Shown in pieces: positions 52,876 through 61,278 of a stretch of DNA of 64,000 bases. A program made the position numbers and the translations under genes. Position 1 is the stretch's first letter. The number at the start of each line of letters is the position of its first letter. The DNA lies in assembly GCA_012960315.1 (NCBI GenBank), contig DUBN01000059.1, forward strand, positions 22,151 to 86,150, written 5' to 3'. Under the pieces are notes generated by a model. It made no database searches. It was not told the origin of the DNA and was given only the letters and a program-made list of their open reading frames with translations. This DNA comes from Acidimicrobiia bacterium. Lineage in GTDB: Bacteria; Actinomycetota; Acidimicrobiia; Acidimicrobiales; Poriferisodalaceae.

Positions 52876-55173
52876 ATGCCACATACGCTGGAGGGCGTGG
52901 TTCGGATACCTCTACGACTTTCCCCAATTTTGTTAGCGGTGTTGTTGGCGGCCTGTGGGGGCGGCTCATCGGCTCCGCCGTTGGAGGCAGCTGTTTCGGT
53001 GGCGGCCGCTGAAGAGGCTACGAATTCTTTGGGGTTTGTTGTTGAGCGTCACGGGTGGACGTTTGGAAACTACGCAGCGTCGGGGTCTGGGTTGTTTGGG
53101 GTGGCTGATGCCGTAGCGTTGTTCGGTGATTTGGCGGTATGTGTGGAGGCTCAAGGTGAGTGCACTCCAACCCCTGCTGCTGCAGAGTGGATCGACATGG
53201 TCGCCACCTCAATGCAATACGGGGTGTGTGAGGGGATGACCGTCGCGAGCGTCGACCGTTTCTTGGTGAGCGCCGATCCTGTGACTGGGTTGGTAGCTCT
53301 CGACGACAATGTTGAGCGGCAGTTGGCTCGTTTGTTCGCGACCCAGTTCCTTGAGGATGTGATCAAAGCCACTGAGCAATGGCGTGAACAATCTGTCGCG
53401 AACATCGTCGCCGAATTACAAGCCTCGCTGGCTGATCCCACCGCTGAGCAGTACACGTTGGGCGTGTACTCCCCTATGGGTGGGCACAGCGTTTTGCCCT
53501 ACGCGGTCGACGTGGATGGGTCGGGTCGCGGGGTCGTGTACGTGTATGACCCCAACTGGCCCGGCGAACAGCGCTATATCGAGGTTGACACCGCTGCGAA
53601 CAGTTGGCGTTTCTCATATTTCTCACCCGAACAGGGTGACGATGCGGAGGCGTGGACGGGTGGGAACGGAATGATGGATCTCACCCCGTTGTCTGTTCGC
53701 GAGGCTCCCTTTCCTGAACCGTTTAAGGGTTCGGGGACGGGGGTGAAGCAGTTGTTGGCGGTCTCCAGCAGCAGCCGAAACTGGACCCTGACTCGCGGTG
53801 ACGGCACTCAAGTCAATGGGCAATCGGTGATGCCTGGACGTGACGGGGTGGTAGCGGTCACTCGTGGAGCGCCGTTGGATACTGGCGGGGATAGTGCGGA
53901 TGTGGTGTTGATCGAGTGGACCAAAAGCGCACGACTCGAGGTTCAAAGTGGTGCAGCGACGCTGTCGTTGTTTACCGAAGCCGGTGCGGGATCAGTGGTG
54001 GTGTCTGATGAGGCGTCCATCAACGTTGAGGTTCCCGACGACCCTGAACGAGTCGAAGAGGTGGGCTTGGTAATTGTGGTAGAGGTAGCCGAGGACACAG
54101 AAGCGGTGGTGACGATGGCTTCGGCCACCGACCGAGTGCGAGTGGAGGCTCATGCCGAAGTGACGACCACGGTGCGTTTGGCGAAAGAGAGCACCGACGT
54201 TGAGGTCGTGGACAAGTCAGGTGAACAGTTGATGGCCGTCGAAATTCCTCGCAGCGAAGACCGAGTTGATATCGCAGTCAATGTCAAGGGAGACATCGAA
54301 GTGTTCGAACCTGAAACCATCAGTGCCGAAGAACGCATCGAAGCCGTCGAAAAGTCCACCAAACTGCTTATCGCCGACGATGTGGAAGCTCGCACCGTTG
54401 AAGTCACAGCAGCATTGATAGACAAAGTCGACGAAACAAAGCTTCGAGTCCTCAGCGTCGATGAAGCCGAAAAAACCTTCACCACAACCGTTTTGGACAA
54501 GATCGCGTTCGATTCCCGTGAAAAGTCTGGGGGTTCTGAGAAAACCACTGACACCGTGGAACGAATCACCGAAGACGAAGTCGCCACTATTGAAGTCGAC
54601 GAATCCACCCAGTCCGCGACCCTGTTGTTGAGCGATGGCTCCAAGGTCGAGGTGCGGATAGGTGAAGACGGCGAGCTGGTGACCTCTGACGGTCGCACCC
54701 TCGAAGTAGAACTAGAACCCGAAAAACAGAAAGAACTGGAGCGGCTCGACCCCAAACAAGTCGAGGCTGATCAAGCTCTCAAAGACATCGCTTCGTCGGA
54801 CCGAAAACTCGGAAGGACCGATGACTCGACGAAACCAACAGACCCCTCAAGGAAACCAACAGAGCCCTCGACGAAACCAACAGACCCCTCAAGGAAACCA
54901 ACAGAGCCCTCGACGAAACCAACAGACCCTGCGACAGGACCCCAGCAAGACACCGCTGACAAGAAACCTGAATTCAGTGACGATTCGGCCTCAGATGCCA
55001 CCGACTCTAAGGACGCAACCTCAAAATCAGAACGGAACGAAAAGCCCGAGTCATCGACCAAACTCGACTCATCAAAACAACAAACCAAAAGCACGCCCCG
55101 TATAGAACCTAAACCCGAGTCGCCGACAGAAAAACGGGCCCCAAGTTTCGAGTCGAACAGCAGTAAACGCTAA
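52876..55173 (+). CDS. Large lipoprotein with a papain-like Cys-peptidase-type domain and repeat-rich acidic C-terminus
   Basis: 765 residues. Signal peptide and lipobox (LLAVLLAACGGG) lead to a domain with GVCEGMTVAS (Cys), GGHSVLPYAV (His) and VYVYDPNWPGE (Asp/Asn), a pattern like C39/papain-fold peptidases or transglutaminases. A beta-rich middle part is followed by a Lys/Glu/Thr-rich region with about 12 similar short strands (KVDETK, EVRIGED) and a Pro-Ser/Thr stalk made of 7-residue units. Activity is not established. The long charged tail suggests attachment or extension. ATG 52876 or a later GTG are both possible starts. Confidence 0.7.
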   Translation: MPHTLEGVVRIPLRLSPILLAVLLAACGGGSSAPPLEAAVSVAAAEEATNSLGFVVERHGWTFGNYAASGSGLFGVADAVALFGDLAVCVEAQGECTPTPAAAEWIDMVATSMQYGVCEGMTVASVDRFLVSADPVTGLVALDDNVERQLARLFATQFLEDVIKATEQWREQSVANIVAELQASLADPTAEQYTLGVYSPMGGHSVLPYAVDVDGSGRGVVYVYDPNWPGEQRYIEVDTAANSWRFSYFSPEQGDDAEAWTGGNGMMDLTPLSVREAPFPEPFKGSGTGVKQLLAVSSSSRNWTLTRGDGTQVNGQSVMPGRDGVVAVTRGAPLDTGGDSADVVLIEWTKSARLEVQSGAATLSLFTEAGAGSVVVSDEASINVEVPDDPERVEEVGLVIVVEVAEDTEAVVTMASATDRVRVEAHAEVTTTVRLAKESTDVEVVDKSGEQLMAVEIPRSEDRVDIAVNVKGDIEVFEPETISAEERIEAVEKSTKLLIADDVEARTVEVTAALIDKVDETKLRVLSVDEAEKTFTTTVLDKIAFDSREKSGGSEKTTDTVERITEDEVATIEVDESTQSATLLLSDGSKVEVRIGEDGELVTSDGRTLEVELEPEKQKELERLDPKQVEADQALKDIASSDRKLGRTDDSTKPTDPSRKPTEPSTKPTDPSRKPTEPSTKPTDPATGPQQDTADKKPEFSDDSASDATDSKDATSKSERNEKPESSTKLDSSKQQTKSTPRIEPKPESPTEKRAPSFESNSSKR
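54829..54933 (+). repeat. 42-bp coding tandem repeat
   Basis: Two identical 42-bp units (54829-54870, 54871-54912) and a 21-bp half unit. Each unit has two similar 21-bp halves encoding KPTDPSR and KPTEPST. Exact identity at the DNA level suggests recent expansion. Confidence 0.95.
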
Positions 55174-55180
55174 CCACCCT

Positions 55181-55195
55181 CACCCTTGTGGGGTG
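55181..55195 (+). terminator. Hairpin after the large lipoprotein gene (repeat family member 3)
   Basis: CACCC TTGTG GGGTG hairpin eight bases after the stop, related to the dispersed intergenic repeat at 51978. It could serve as a weak terminator; no T-run follows. Confidence 0.4.
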
Positions 55196-55286
55196 TCCCG
55201 ACTCCACGGCCAAGTGTCAGCCCGAAGAGCTACCCGCCGAGAATTGCGATCGCTATCGACGACGCTACGAAGTACTCGTCACTTTT

Positions 55287-56195
55287 CTAGCTAGACAGAA
55301 AACCCAGGCGTTTCGGTACTCGCCACATGATCAGGAGCAAGCAGATCGGTAACAAAACGTAGGGATCAGCCAATTGCCACCATGCTCCTGGGTCGAGCAC
55401 ATCGCGAAAGGTGAGACTTCTAACATTTTTGGGAGCTGGGTCACCAATGGCAGAACCCAACACGAAGGGGGCGAACTGCAACACCGCCAGTCCAACCACC
55501 GACGCTCCCAGGTAACGCCCCAATGAGAGCCGTCCAAGTCTACGGCTCGCCAAAGACTTACCAGTAAGGGCCCCGCTTCGATAGACGGCCACTAATCCCG
55601 CCACTGCAATCGTTGTCGCGATTCCATTGACAATGAAATGCCACCAGACGCGGTGGGTTGAAAGCTCGGTGCCGCTCCAACGACCGAACATGGTGGATGC
55701 TCCCCACCCTGTACCAGTCATAAACACAGTCGCTGTAAGAATGACGTGTTCAACCAAGTGCAGCCCCTGGAAGAGAACCGCTCCCTGAGCTGAACGACTG
55801 CGGATATTGGAAGTCCTCGCTAGGACAAAGATTGCGATCACCCCTGAAAAGAAAACGCTGTTGCCTACAAGGTGGAGGAATTCGACACCCCGTTGACTAG
55901 CCCTACCACTACCTGGCCACAGCTGGCACCAGTACGCCAGTCCGTCTGCGCCCGTCTGCGCCCACGGAGTCAGCCATGGCTTTTGTTTCGGATGAAGGAG
56001 CCAGTAGCCGACCTGTAATCCGTGTTCGATGAAATGGAAAACCTGAAACCCAACCGCTCCAACCACAACAGTCGCCAGCGCGGGCCTTCGACGTGGGCCT
56101 TTACTAAGCAGCCCGTACAACAGCACGGCGATAACAAAAACTGAAAGAAGGATGAGGGTAAGACCTGAAAGAGCGCTCGGGTTCGACCACCTCAT
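55287..56195 (-). CDS. Polytopic membrane protein with repeated His-Glu-His motifs
   Basis: 302 residues with about seven hydrophobic segments. FHFIEHGLQ near residue 54 and LHLVEH near 146 form a repeated H-x-x-E-H pattern in membrane helices, as in some putative metal- or heme-binding membrane proteins. No firm family is assigned. ATG 56195 overlaps the stop of a 9-codon leader frame (GTG 56221 to TGA 56192) that begins in the duplicated gene-start repeat, so expression may be coupled to it. Confidence 0.65.
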   Translation of the reverse strand: MRWSNPSALSGLTLILLSVFVIAVLLYGLLSKGPRRRPALATVVVGAVGFQVFHFIEHGLQVGYWLLHPKQKPWLTPWAQTGADGLAYWCQLWPGSGRASQRGVEFLHLVGNSVFFSGVIAIFVLARTSNIRSRSAQGAVLFQGLHLVEHVILTATVFMTGTGWGASTMFGRWSGTELSTHRVWWHFIVNGIATTIAVAGLVAVYRSGALTGKSLASRRLGRLSLGRYLGASVVGLAVLQFAPFVLGSAIGDPAPKNVRSLTFRDVLDPGAWWQLADPYVLLPICLLLIMWRVPKRLGFLSS

Positions 56196-56213
56196 TTATC
56201 GAAGTTTTCTCCG

Positions 56214-56260
56214 TCAGACACCCAAACACCCCTCACATACGGCTGTTAGAGACTGTAGGC
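56214..56260. repeat. Direct repeat copy 2 (gene-start region)
   Basis: Second copy of the repeat at 52777. Here the copied GTG opens a frame of only nine codons that stops on the start codon of the membrane-protein gene. Confidence 0.85.
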
Positions 56261-56265
56261 GCCTC

Positions 56266-56315
56266 TACCCCGTGTGGTGGTGCCCCCCAATGCTGCGCCC
56301 ACATGGATAGATACA
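56266..56315. repeat. Dispersed intergenic repeat, member 4
   Basis: TACCCCGTGTGGTGGTGCCCC and, 13 bases on, GCCCACATGGATAGATACA. Matches member 1 best (CACATGTATAGAT). Located right after direct repeat copy 2. Confidence 0.5.
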
Positions 56316-56349
56316 GACCCATAGGTTCGGGCAACTTAATATTGATCCC

Positions 56350-56430
56350 ATGGACACCATCCGACCCGAAGAAATCGAAGCTATTCGCGAAATTGCTGCT
56401 GCTGGAAACGGTCCAGTGCTGATGGTGAAC
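56350..56430 (+). pseudogene. Truncated DUF1330-like gene start
   Basis: The frame opens MDTIRPEEIEAIREIA and continues GNGPVLMVN, the typical opening of DUF1330 (dimeric alpha/beta-barrel) proteins, then loses homology near 56430, where an opposing gene remnant begins. It is far too short to be functional. The junction suggests a deletion that fused two converging genes. Confidence 0.5.
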
Positions 56431-56535
56431 TGCGTGTTCGCTTTCCACTCGGCGGCCGTCTGCCGCAACCAACTCGCTTCCTTCACAGGTGACCAACGTC
56501 GGGTAACCATCAAGCAGAATTCTTCGATACTCCAT
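56425..56535 (-). pseudogene. Truncated fumarylacetoacetate-hydrolase-family gene start
   Basis: From ATG 56535 (GGAGG six bases upstream) the frame gives MEYRRILLDGYPTLVT and LVAADGRRVESEHAVH, like the N-terminus of FAH-family catabolic hydrolases, then loses homology near 56425. Only about 37 of 280 or more codons remain. With the DUF1330 remnant it forms a tail-to-tail junction. Confidence 0.55.
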
Positions 56536-56608
56536 TGGGCACCTCCGTCTCCCGCCAGGTCGTTCGGTCACGAACGATACTTGATGGCCGGTTAGGGTGT
56601 TATGAACC

Positions 56609-57118
56609 ATGGATGCACCCACACCTCGAGAACAACGGCTTAAGGCCGAGCTCGATATCGAGGCTCGTCTCAGAGAGGCCGGTCGCGACTTTCCCTCCAT
56701 GCATGCCATCGCCAATATTTACCGGGCGGCGGCAGAAGTTCGTCGCAACGCTGAAAGAGACGTCTTGGCGATGGAAAATCTGTCCTGGGGCGGGTTTACC
56801 ATCTTGTGGGTGCTGTGGATTTGGGGTTCGATGGAGACAAATCTTCTCGCAACCGAATGTGACCTAGCTAAGGGAACCCTTACAGGCATGCTCGGGACTC
56901 TGGGGAAACGTGGCCTTATTGAGAGGGCACGGATGGATCATGATCGACGTCGAGTCATTGTTTCGCTGACTCCGACTGGTACAAGCACGATTGAACGCGT
57001 GGCCCCCGCCTTCAACGACTTCGAAGCCAAAATGACGGTCTATCTTGACGATGGTCAGAAGAACTCTCTAGCTGAACTTCTACGCGTCGTGATTCACAAC
57101 GCCAACCCCGAACGCTGA
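56609..57118 (+). CDS. MarR-family transcriptional regulator
   Basis: 169 residues. A winged helix-turn-helix lies in the middle: LLATECDLAKGTLTGMLGTLGKRGLIERARMDHDRR, with the wing DHDRRRVIVSLTPTG. Dimerisation helices flank it. MarR proteins often sense phenolic compounds and control catabolic genes; the gene faces the glutamine-synthetase-like gene and may control the adjacent cluster (inference). Confidence 0.9.
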   Translation: MDAPTPREQRLKAELDIEARLREAGRDFPSMHAIANIYRAAAEVRRNAERDVLAMENLSWGGFTILWVLWIWGSMETNLLATECDLAKGTLTGMLGTLGKRGLIERARMDHDRRRVIVSLTPTGTSTIERVAPAFNDFEAKMTVYLDDGQKNSLAELLRVVIHNANPER

Positions 57119-57152
57119 TTCGACGAACGGTTTCAAAGCCGGCACTTAAACC

Positions 57153-57180
57153 CAGACGCGCCGTTTTGGGCGCGGGTCTG
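57153..57180. terminator. Terminator hairpin between converging genes
   Basis: CAGACGCGCC pairs with GGCGCGGGTCTG (two extra G bulged) around GTTTTG. It lies between the converging marR-like and glutamine-synthetase-like genes, 35 bases after the first stop. Confidence 0.55.
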
Positions 57181-57249
57181 CCTGGGCTCCTTGAGGCGAA
57201 CCTGTAGTGATCAGCCTGTTGTCGCTGACCGTCAACCGAATATCTCAAA

Positions 57250-58599
57250 TCAGCTCAGACGGAGGTACCGCTCTAGTTCCCATTGAGTGATTTCGTCCGC
57301 AGCCTGATCCACGCCGTTGTCCGCGGCCAACGACGCTTCCCATCGAGCTCCAACCAGCACACTGGTTGCCAATTCTTCTGCGAACATGGTGGATAACGCG
57401 CTGCCTTCAAATGCGGTGATCGCCTCATCTGCGGTGGCTGGCAACGAGGCGGCAGTGCCCGGGTCATCATAGGTATCCCCTGAAGATACCCCTGGCAGCT
57501 CAAGTTGTCGTTCAATGCCATCAGCACCGGATCCCAACAATGCTGCCAACATCAAGTGAGGGTTAGCGTCGGCGCCCGCGGCTCGGTTCTCAACCCGGTT
57601 GGCGTTTCCCTGGCCCACTATGCATCGAAACAGCAGCGACCGGTTATCGAGTCCCCATGTGACGTGAGTGGGAGCGAAGGTGTAAGGACGGGCTCGCTTG
57701 TACCCCGTGGGGAATGGGATCCCCAGGAGTTGCATCGCGGCTGCATGTTCCACCTGGCCCGCGATCCAATGCGACATAATCGCGTTCGGAGCATCGGCAG
57801 AGTCAGAAAAAACGTTGACACCGTCTGCGTTCAGGCTCGAATGAATGTGCATTCCGCAACCGGACTGATCTGCCCATGGTTTAGACATGAATGTCGCTCG
57901 ATAGCCGTTTAGTTCGGCAACTTCTTTAATGATGCTCTTGTAGAGCACCGTGTTGTCAGCCGTGGTCATCGCGTCTGAGGCGGCCACATTAATTTCAATC
58001 TGGCTTGGCCCGTACTCCAGGTTTGATTGCTCGACCCGCATCGCAGCCCCTCGAAGGCCTTCTCGCATCTCAAGCACGACGGCCTCAATATCAGGCCGAA
58101 CAGTTAACGACGAGTACTTGATGCTCGATTCCACGGGTTCCCAGTCTGGGTCACAGAGGAAGAACTCCATTTCAGTGGCGACATGGGGTTCATACCCCAA
58201 CCCAGTTAGCCGTTCAATCTGACGCTGAAGTTCCGTTCGAGGAGCGAACGGCACCGGCTTCTTGTCGGCGCCTTCGGCTCCGCAAAACACCAGGGCATAC
58301 CCTGGCCGGTGGGTGAAGACTCGTAGGGTGTTCAGTTCGGGAGAGAGATGAAAGTCGAGGAATCCTTCCCCCATGTTTACGTAGGGGTTGTCAACAATCT
58401 CGTCGTGTAGATCAAGGGCGAAAATAGCATCGGCCAAATGGCAACCATGGGTCGCCACCGATCCGAGGAAATGATCGACCGGCATGCGTTTTCCGCGCAG
58501 GTGCCCGGTGTTGTCGGGCACCGCCACCTCCACGGTGTGGACACCTGCTTCGCTAAGCCGCTTACCTATCTCGTCGAGGTTGGCGCCCGTCTTTTCCAT
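57250..58599 (-). CDS. Glutamine synthetase-like gamma-glutamyl-amine ligase
   Basis: 449 residues of the GS superfamily. Visible are metal-site segments ATEMEFFLCD, GPSQIEIN and CGMHIHSSL, the ATP/substrate strand TGYKRARPYTFAPTHVTWG, and NRVENRAAGADANPHL, which replaces the usual arginine-rich end. The adenylylation Tyr region of GlnA is absent. The layout resembles PuuA, IpuC and the aniline enzymes AtdA1/TdnQ rather than housekeeping GlnA. It probably conjugates glutamate to an amine. AGGGGG lies eight bases before ATG 58599. It is divergent from the P450 operon. Confidence 0.82.
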   Translation of the reverse strand: MEKTGANLDEIGKRLSEAGVHTVEVAVPDNTGHLRGKRMPVDHFLGSVATHGCHLADAIFALDLHDEIVDNPYVNMGEGFLDFHLSPELNTLRVFTHRPGYALVFCGAEGADKKPVPFAPRTELQRQIERLTGLGYEPHVATEMEFFLCDPDWEPVESSIKYSSLTVRPDIEAVVLEMREGLRGAAMRVEQSNLEYGPSQIEINVAASDAMTTADNTVLYKSIIKEVAELNGYRATFMSKPWADQSGCGMHIHSSLNADGVNVFSDSADAPNAIMSHWIAGQVEHAAAMQLLGIPFPTGYKRARPYTFAPTHVTWGLDNRSLLFRCIVGQGNANRVENRAAGADANPHLMLAALLGSGADGIERQLELPGVSSGDTYDDPGTAASLPATADEAITAFEGSALSTMFAEELATSVLVGARWEASLAADNGVDQAADEITQWELERYLRLS

Positions 58600-58675
58600 G
58601 TTGTTAGCCCCCTGGCTGGCCACATGGGCTGTCATCAAATCGTTAGGTTCCAAACGAATGATTATAGTCATTGGC

Positions 58676-59929
58676 ATGGCTGCCCGTGAGCCCGTGACCC
58701 GCCACACACGTTCGATCGATATTGCTGATTCGACCCGTTACGCGACCGGTATCCCGTTCAATGACTTTCGGACCTTGCGCGACACCAATGGACTGCATTG
58801 GAATCGGTACAACGACGATGGCTTTTGGGCGGTGACTCGCCATGCGGACATCCAAACGGTTTCGCTCAAGCCCGAAATTTTCTCGTCAGCGGTCGGTCAC
58901 GTGAATTTGTGGGATCTAGAGGCTGACGCTCTTGAGGCACGACGATCAATTCTTGAACATGATCCTCCTGCACACACGCGTCTACGCCGGGTAGTGAGTA
59001 AGGCATTTACCCCTCGACAATTACGAGGATACGAGTCGTCGACCAGGATGATCGCCACCGAACTGCTCGACCGAATACAGGTCACTCACGGCGGAGAGTG
59101 GGTCGAGATGGTCGCTGCTCCTCTACCTATTCGGGTGATCATATCGATGCTCGGCATTCTCCCTGAAGATGCCGACTACATGGTGGAGTTGTCTAACCAT
59201 CTAGTTGAAGGAACTACCGCCGAGCAGCCCCTGCCGGACAACGCCTACGGCAACACCACCCCTTTGCCGTTGTTACCTTTCGCCAGTCCCGCTTCCCATG
59301 GGTTGTATGAATACGGGAAGAAACTTGGTGAGCAACGATTGGCGATACCCGAAGACGACCTCGTCAGTGTTTTGGTACATGCCGACGTTGGAGGAGATCG
59401 CCTCACTCCCGCCGAGTTCAGGAACTTTTTTCAAGTTCTCGTTTTCGGCGGCAATGAGACCACACGAACAGCGATCACTCATGGCGCGATCGCTTTCGCT
59501 GAAAATCCTGAACAATGGCAGCGGTTACAAAACGATCACTCTTTGCTCGACTCGGCAGTTGAGGAAATCATTCGCTGGTCGACGCCGATACTACATATGC
59601 GACGTACAGCGGTGACCGATACTGAACTCAGCGGAACGCATATTACGGCCGGTGACAAGGTTGTGATGTGGTATCCGTCTGCGAATCGTGATGCGTCGGT
59701 GTTCGACGAGCCTGACATGTTCAATGTAGGCCGGGTCGAGAACCCTCAAATCTCTTTTGGGGGCGGCGGACCTCACTTCTGTCTGGGGGCTTTCTTGGCC
59801 CGGATGGAAATCAAAGTGCTCCTCGAAGAGATGCTTGCCCGTGGCTTACAACCCCGTACCATCGAGCGCTTGATCAGAATCCCTTCGAACTTCGTCCACG
59901 GTGTGAAAGCGGTAAACGTAGGTTTCTAG
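58676..59929 (+). CDS. Cytochrome P450 (actinobacterial soluble type), first of two
   Basis: 417 residues. The C-helix region is DPPAHTRLRRVVSKAF, the I-helix FGGNETTR, the ExxR motif EEIIRW and the heme loop FGGGGPHFCLGAFLARME, with Cys as the fifth ligand. Closest in layout to CYP families used for sterols, terpenes or fatty acids. No ferredoxin or reductase gene is near. ATG 58676 is used; the frame extends upstream without homology. First gene of an operon with the second P450. Confidence 0.93.
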   Translation: MAAREPVTRHTRSIDIADSTRYATGIPFNDFRTLRDTNGLHWNRYNDDGFWAVTRHADIQTVSLKPEIFSSAVGHVNLWDLEADALEARRSILEHDPPAHTRLRRVVSKAFTPRQLRGYESSTRMIATELLDRIQVTHGGEWVEMVAAPLPIRVIISMLGILPEDADYMVELSNHLVEGTTAEQPLPDNAYGNTTPLPLLPFASPASHGLYEYGKKLGEQRLAIPEDDLVSVLVHADVGGDRLTPAEFRNFFQVLVFGGNETTRTAITHGAIAFAENPEQWQRLQNDHSLLDSAVEEIIRWSTPILHMRRTAVTDTELSGTHITAGDKVVMWYPSANRDASVFDEPDMFNVGRVENPQISFGGGGPHFCLGAFLARMEIKVLLEEMLARGLQPRTIERLIRIPSNFVHGVKAVNVGF

Positions 59930-59982
59930 CGTCAGACCCCGAACCTCTAGATCATTTGGTGCCAAACGATTAGGATTGGGTC

Positions 59983-61278
59983 ATGTTTGATCAGACGGCG
60001 GCCGAGCCGTATCTCGACGACCTCGGCCCTGATGATGCTGACATCAACGACCACGACACATGGGTTCAGGGAGTGCCTCATGCCACCTTCGCTCGTCTAC
60101 GCCGAGAAAATCCCGTTCCGTGGATTAGCGAAAAAGATGGTCGAGGTTATTGGGCGATTACTCGCTACAGCGACGCGTTTCTAATGAGTCGCGATACTGA
60201 GACATTTACCTCATGCCAAGGAATACGTCTTGAGGACATGAAACCCGACGAAATAGATGCGCGCAAAACGTTGATGGAGACGGACCCTCCCGAGCACACG
60301 CGTTATCGGCGTCTAGTGAGCAGGGGTTTCACCCCGCGGGTCGTCAACACCTACGAGGCTGCCATTCGGAGCCTCGCAGTTGAGGTCATCGACCGCGCGT
60401 TGCAACACCGCGAGTTCGACTTCGTTACTCAGGTTGCCCAGGAGCTTCCAATGCGAATGTTGGGTCGAATGCTCGGTACCAGCGACGAAGACGGCCACCA
60501 GTTGGTCGAATGGGGTGATGCGTTGCTAGGAAACACGGATCCCGACTTCACAGACTTCCCTGTTGACCTAGTCGACACCGAAGAGTTCAGACTAATGCCG
60601 TTTCGTAGCCCAGCGGCTATCGAGATCTTTGACTACGCGTCGAAGATAGCTGATGAGCGACGCTCTCATCCGACCGACGACGTAATCACTCAACTTCTCG
60701 CCCCGACTAAGGACGGAACCCCGCTTACCGACCTCGAGTTCAAGAATTTCTTCACTCTGATCATCGCCGCAGGAAACGACACGACTCGGTACACAATTAC
60801 CCACGGGTTGAAAGTGCTATTGGACCACCCGCATCTATTCGATGTTTGGCGCGCAGCGGTGCTTTCAGGTAACCCCGATCTCACGACCGCCGCTGTAGAA
60901 GAGATATTGCGGACGGGATCAGTGACGACTCACATGCGTCGCACTGCAACATGCGACACTGAAATAGGCGGTCAAAAAATCTCGAAAGGAGACAAGCTGG
61001 CGATTTATTTCATAAGCGCCGATCACGACGAAGCCCGCTTTTCGAACCCATACCGCTTCGACTTACTCCGAGATGACAATGAACACATGGCATTCGGTCG
61101 CAACGGACCGCACTTTTGTCTCGGTGCTTGGCTAGCCCGAATGGAGGTCAAGGTTATCTTTGAAGAGCTACTCAAACGGGTGGTTCGGATAGAACAATGC
61201 GGCGACGTGCTCCGTCTGCGTTCGAACTTCCTTTCCGGTATCAAGCGTTTACCAGTGCGCATCGTCAGGGTCGCCTAA
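59983..61278 (+). CDS. Cytochrome P450, second of two
   Basis: 431 residues. DPPEHTRYRRLVSRGFTPR, I-helix AAGNDTTR, ExxR EEILRTGS and heme loop FGRNGPHFCLGAWLARMEV are clear. It is a paralogue of the first P450 but diverged well beyond recent duplication. Acts 53 bases downstream of it. The stop TAA is followed directly by the ATG of the dioxygenase gene, so the two are translated together. Confidence 0.93.
   Translation: MFDQTAAEPYLDDLGPDDADINDHDTWVQGVPHATFARLRRENPVPWISEKDGRGYWAITRYSDAFLMSRDTETFTSCQGIRLEDMKPDEIDARKTLMETDPPEHTRYRRLVSRGFTPRVVNTYEAAIRSLAVEVIDRALQHREFDFVTQVAQELPMRMLGRMLGTSDEDGHQLVEWGDALLGNTDPDFTDFPVDLVDTEEFRLMPFRSPAAIEIFDYASKIADERRSHPTDDVITQLLAPTKDGTPLTDLEFKNFFTLIIAAGNDTTRYTITHGLKVLLDHPHLFDVWRAAVLSGNPDLTTAAVEEILRTGSVTTHMRRTATCDTEIGGQKISKGDKLAIYFISADHDEARFSNPYRFDLLRDDNEHMAFGRNGPHFCLGAWLARMEVKVIFEELLKRVVRIEQCGDVLRLRSNFLSGIKRLPVRIVRVA

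Noticed and set aside
54829..54933. Regularly spaced repeats as a CRISPR array
   Set aside because: The 42-bp units are contiguous, without spacers, and code for a Pro/Ser/Thr stalk in frame.
56233..56715. A 160-residue minus-strand gene
   Set aside because: It is a run-together frame: upstream part antisense to the MarR gene start, then a short FAH-like remnant, then unrelated sequence.
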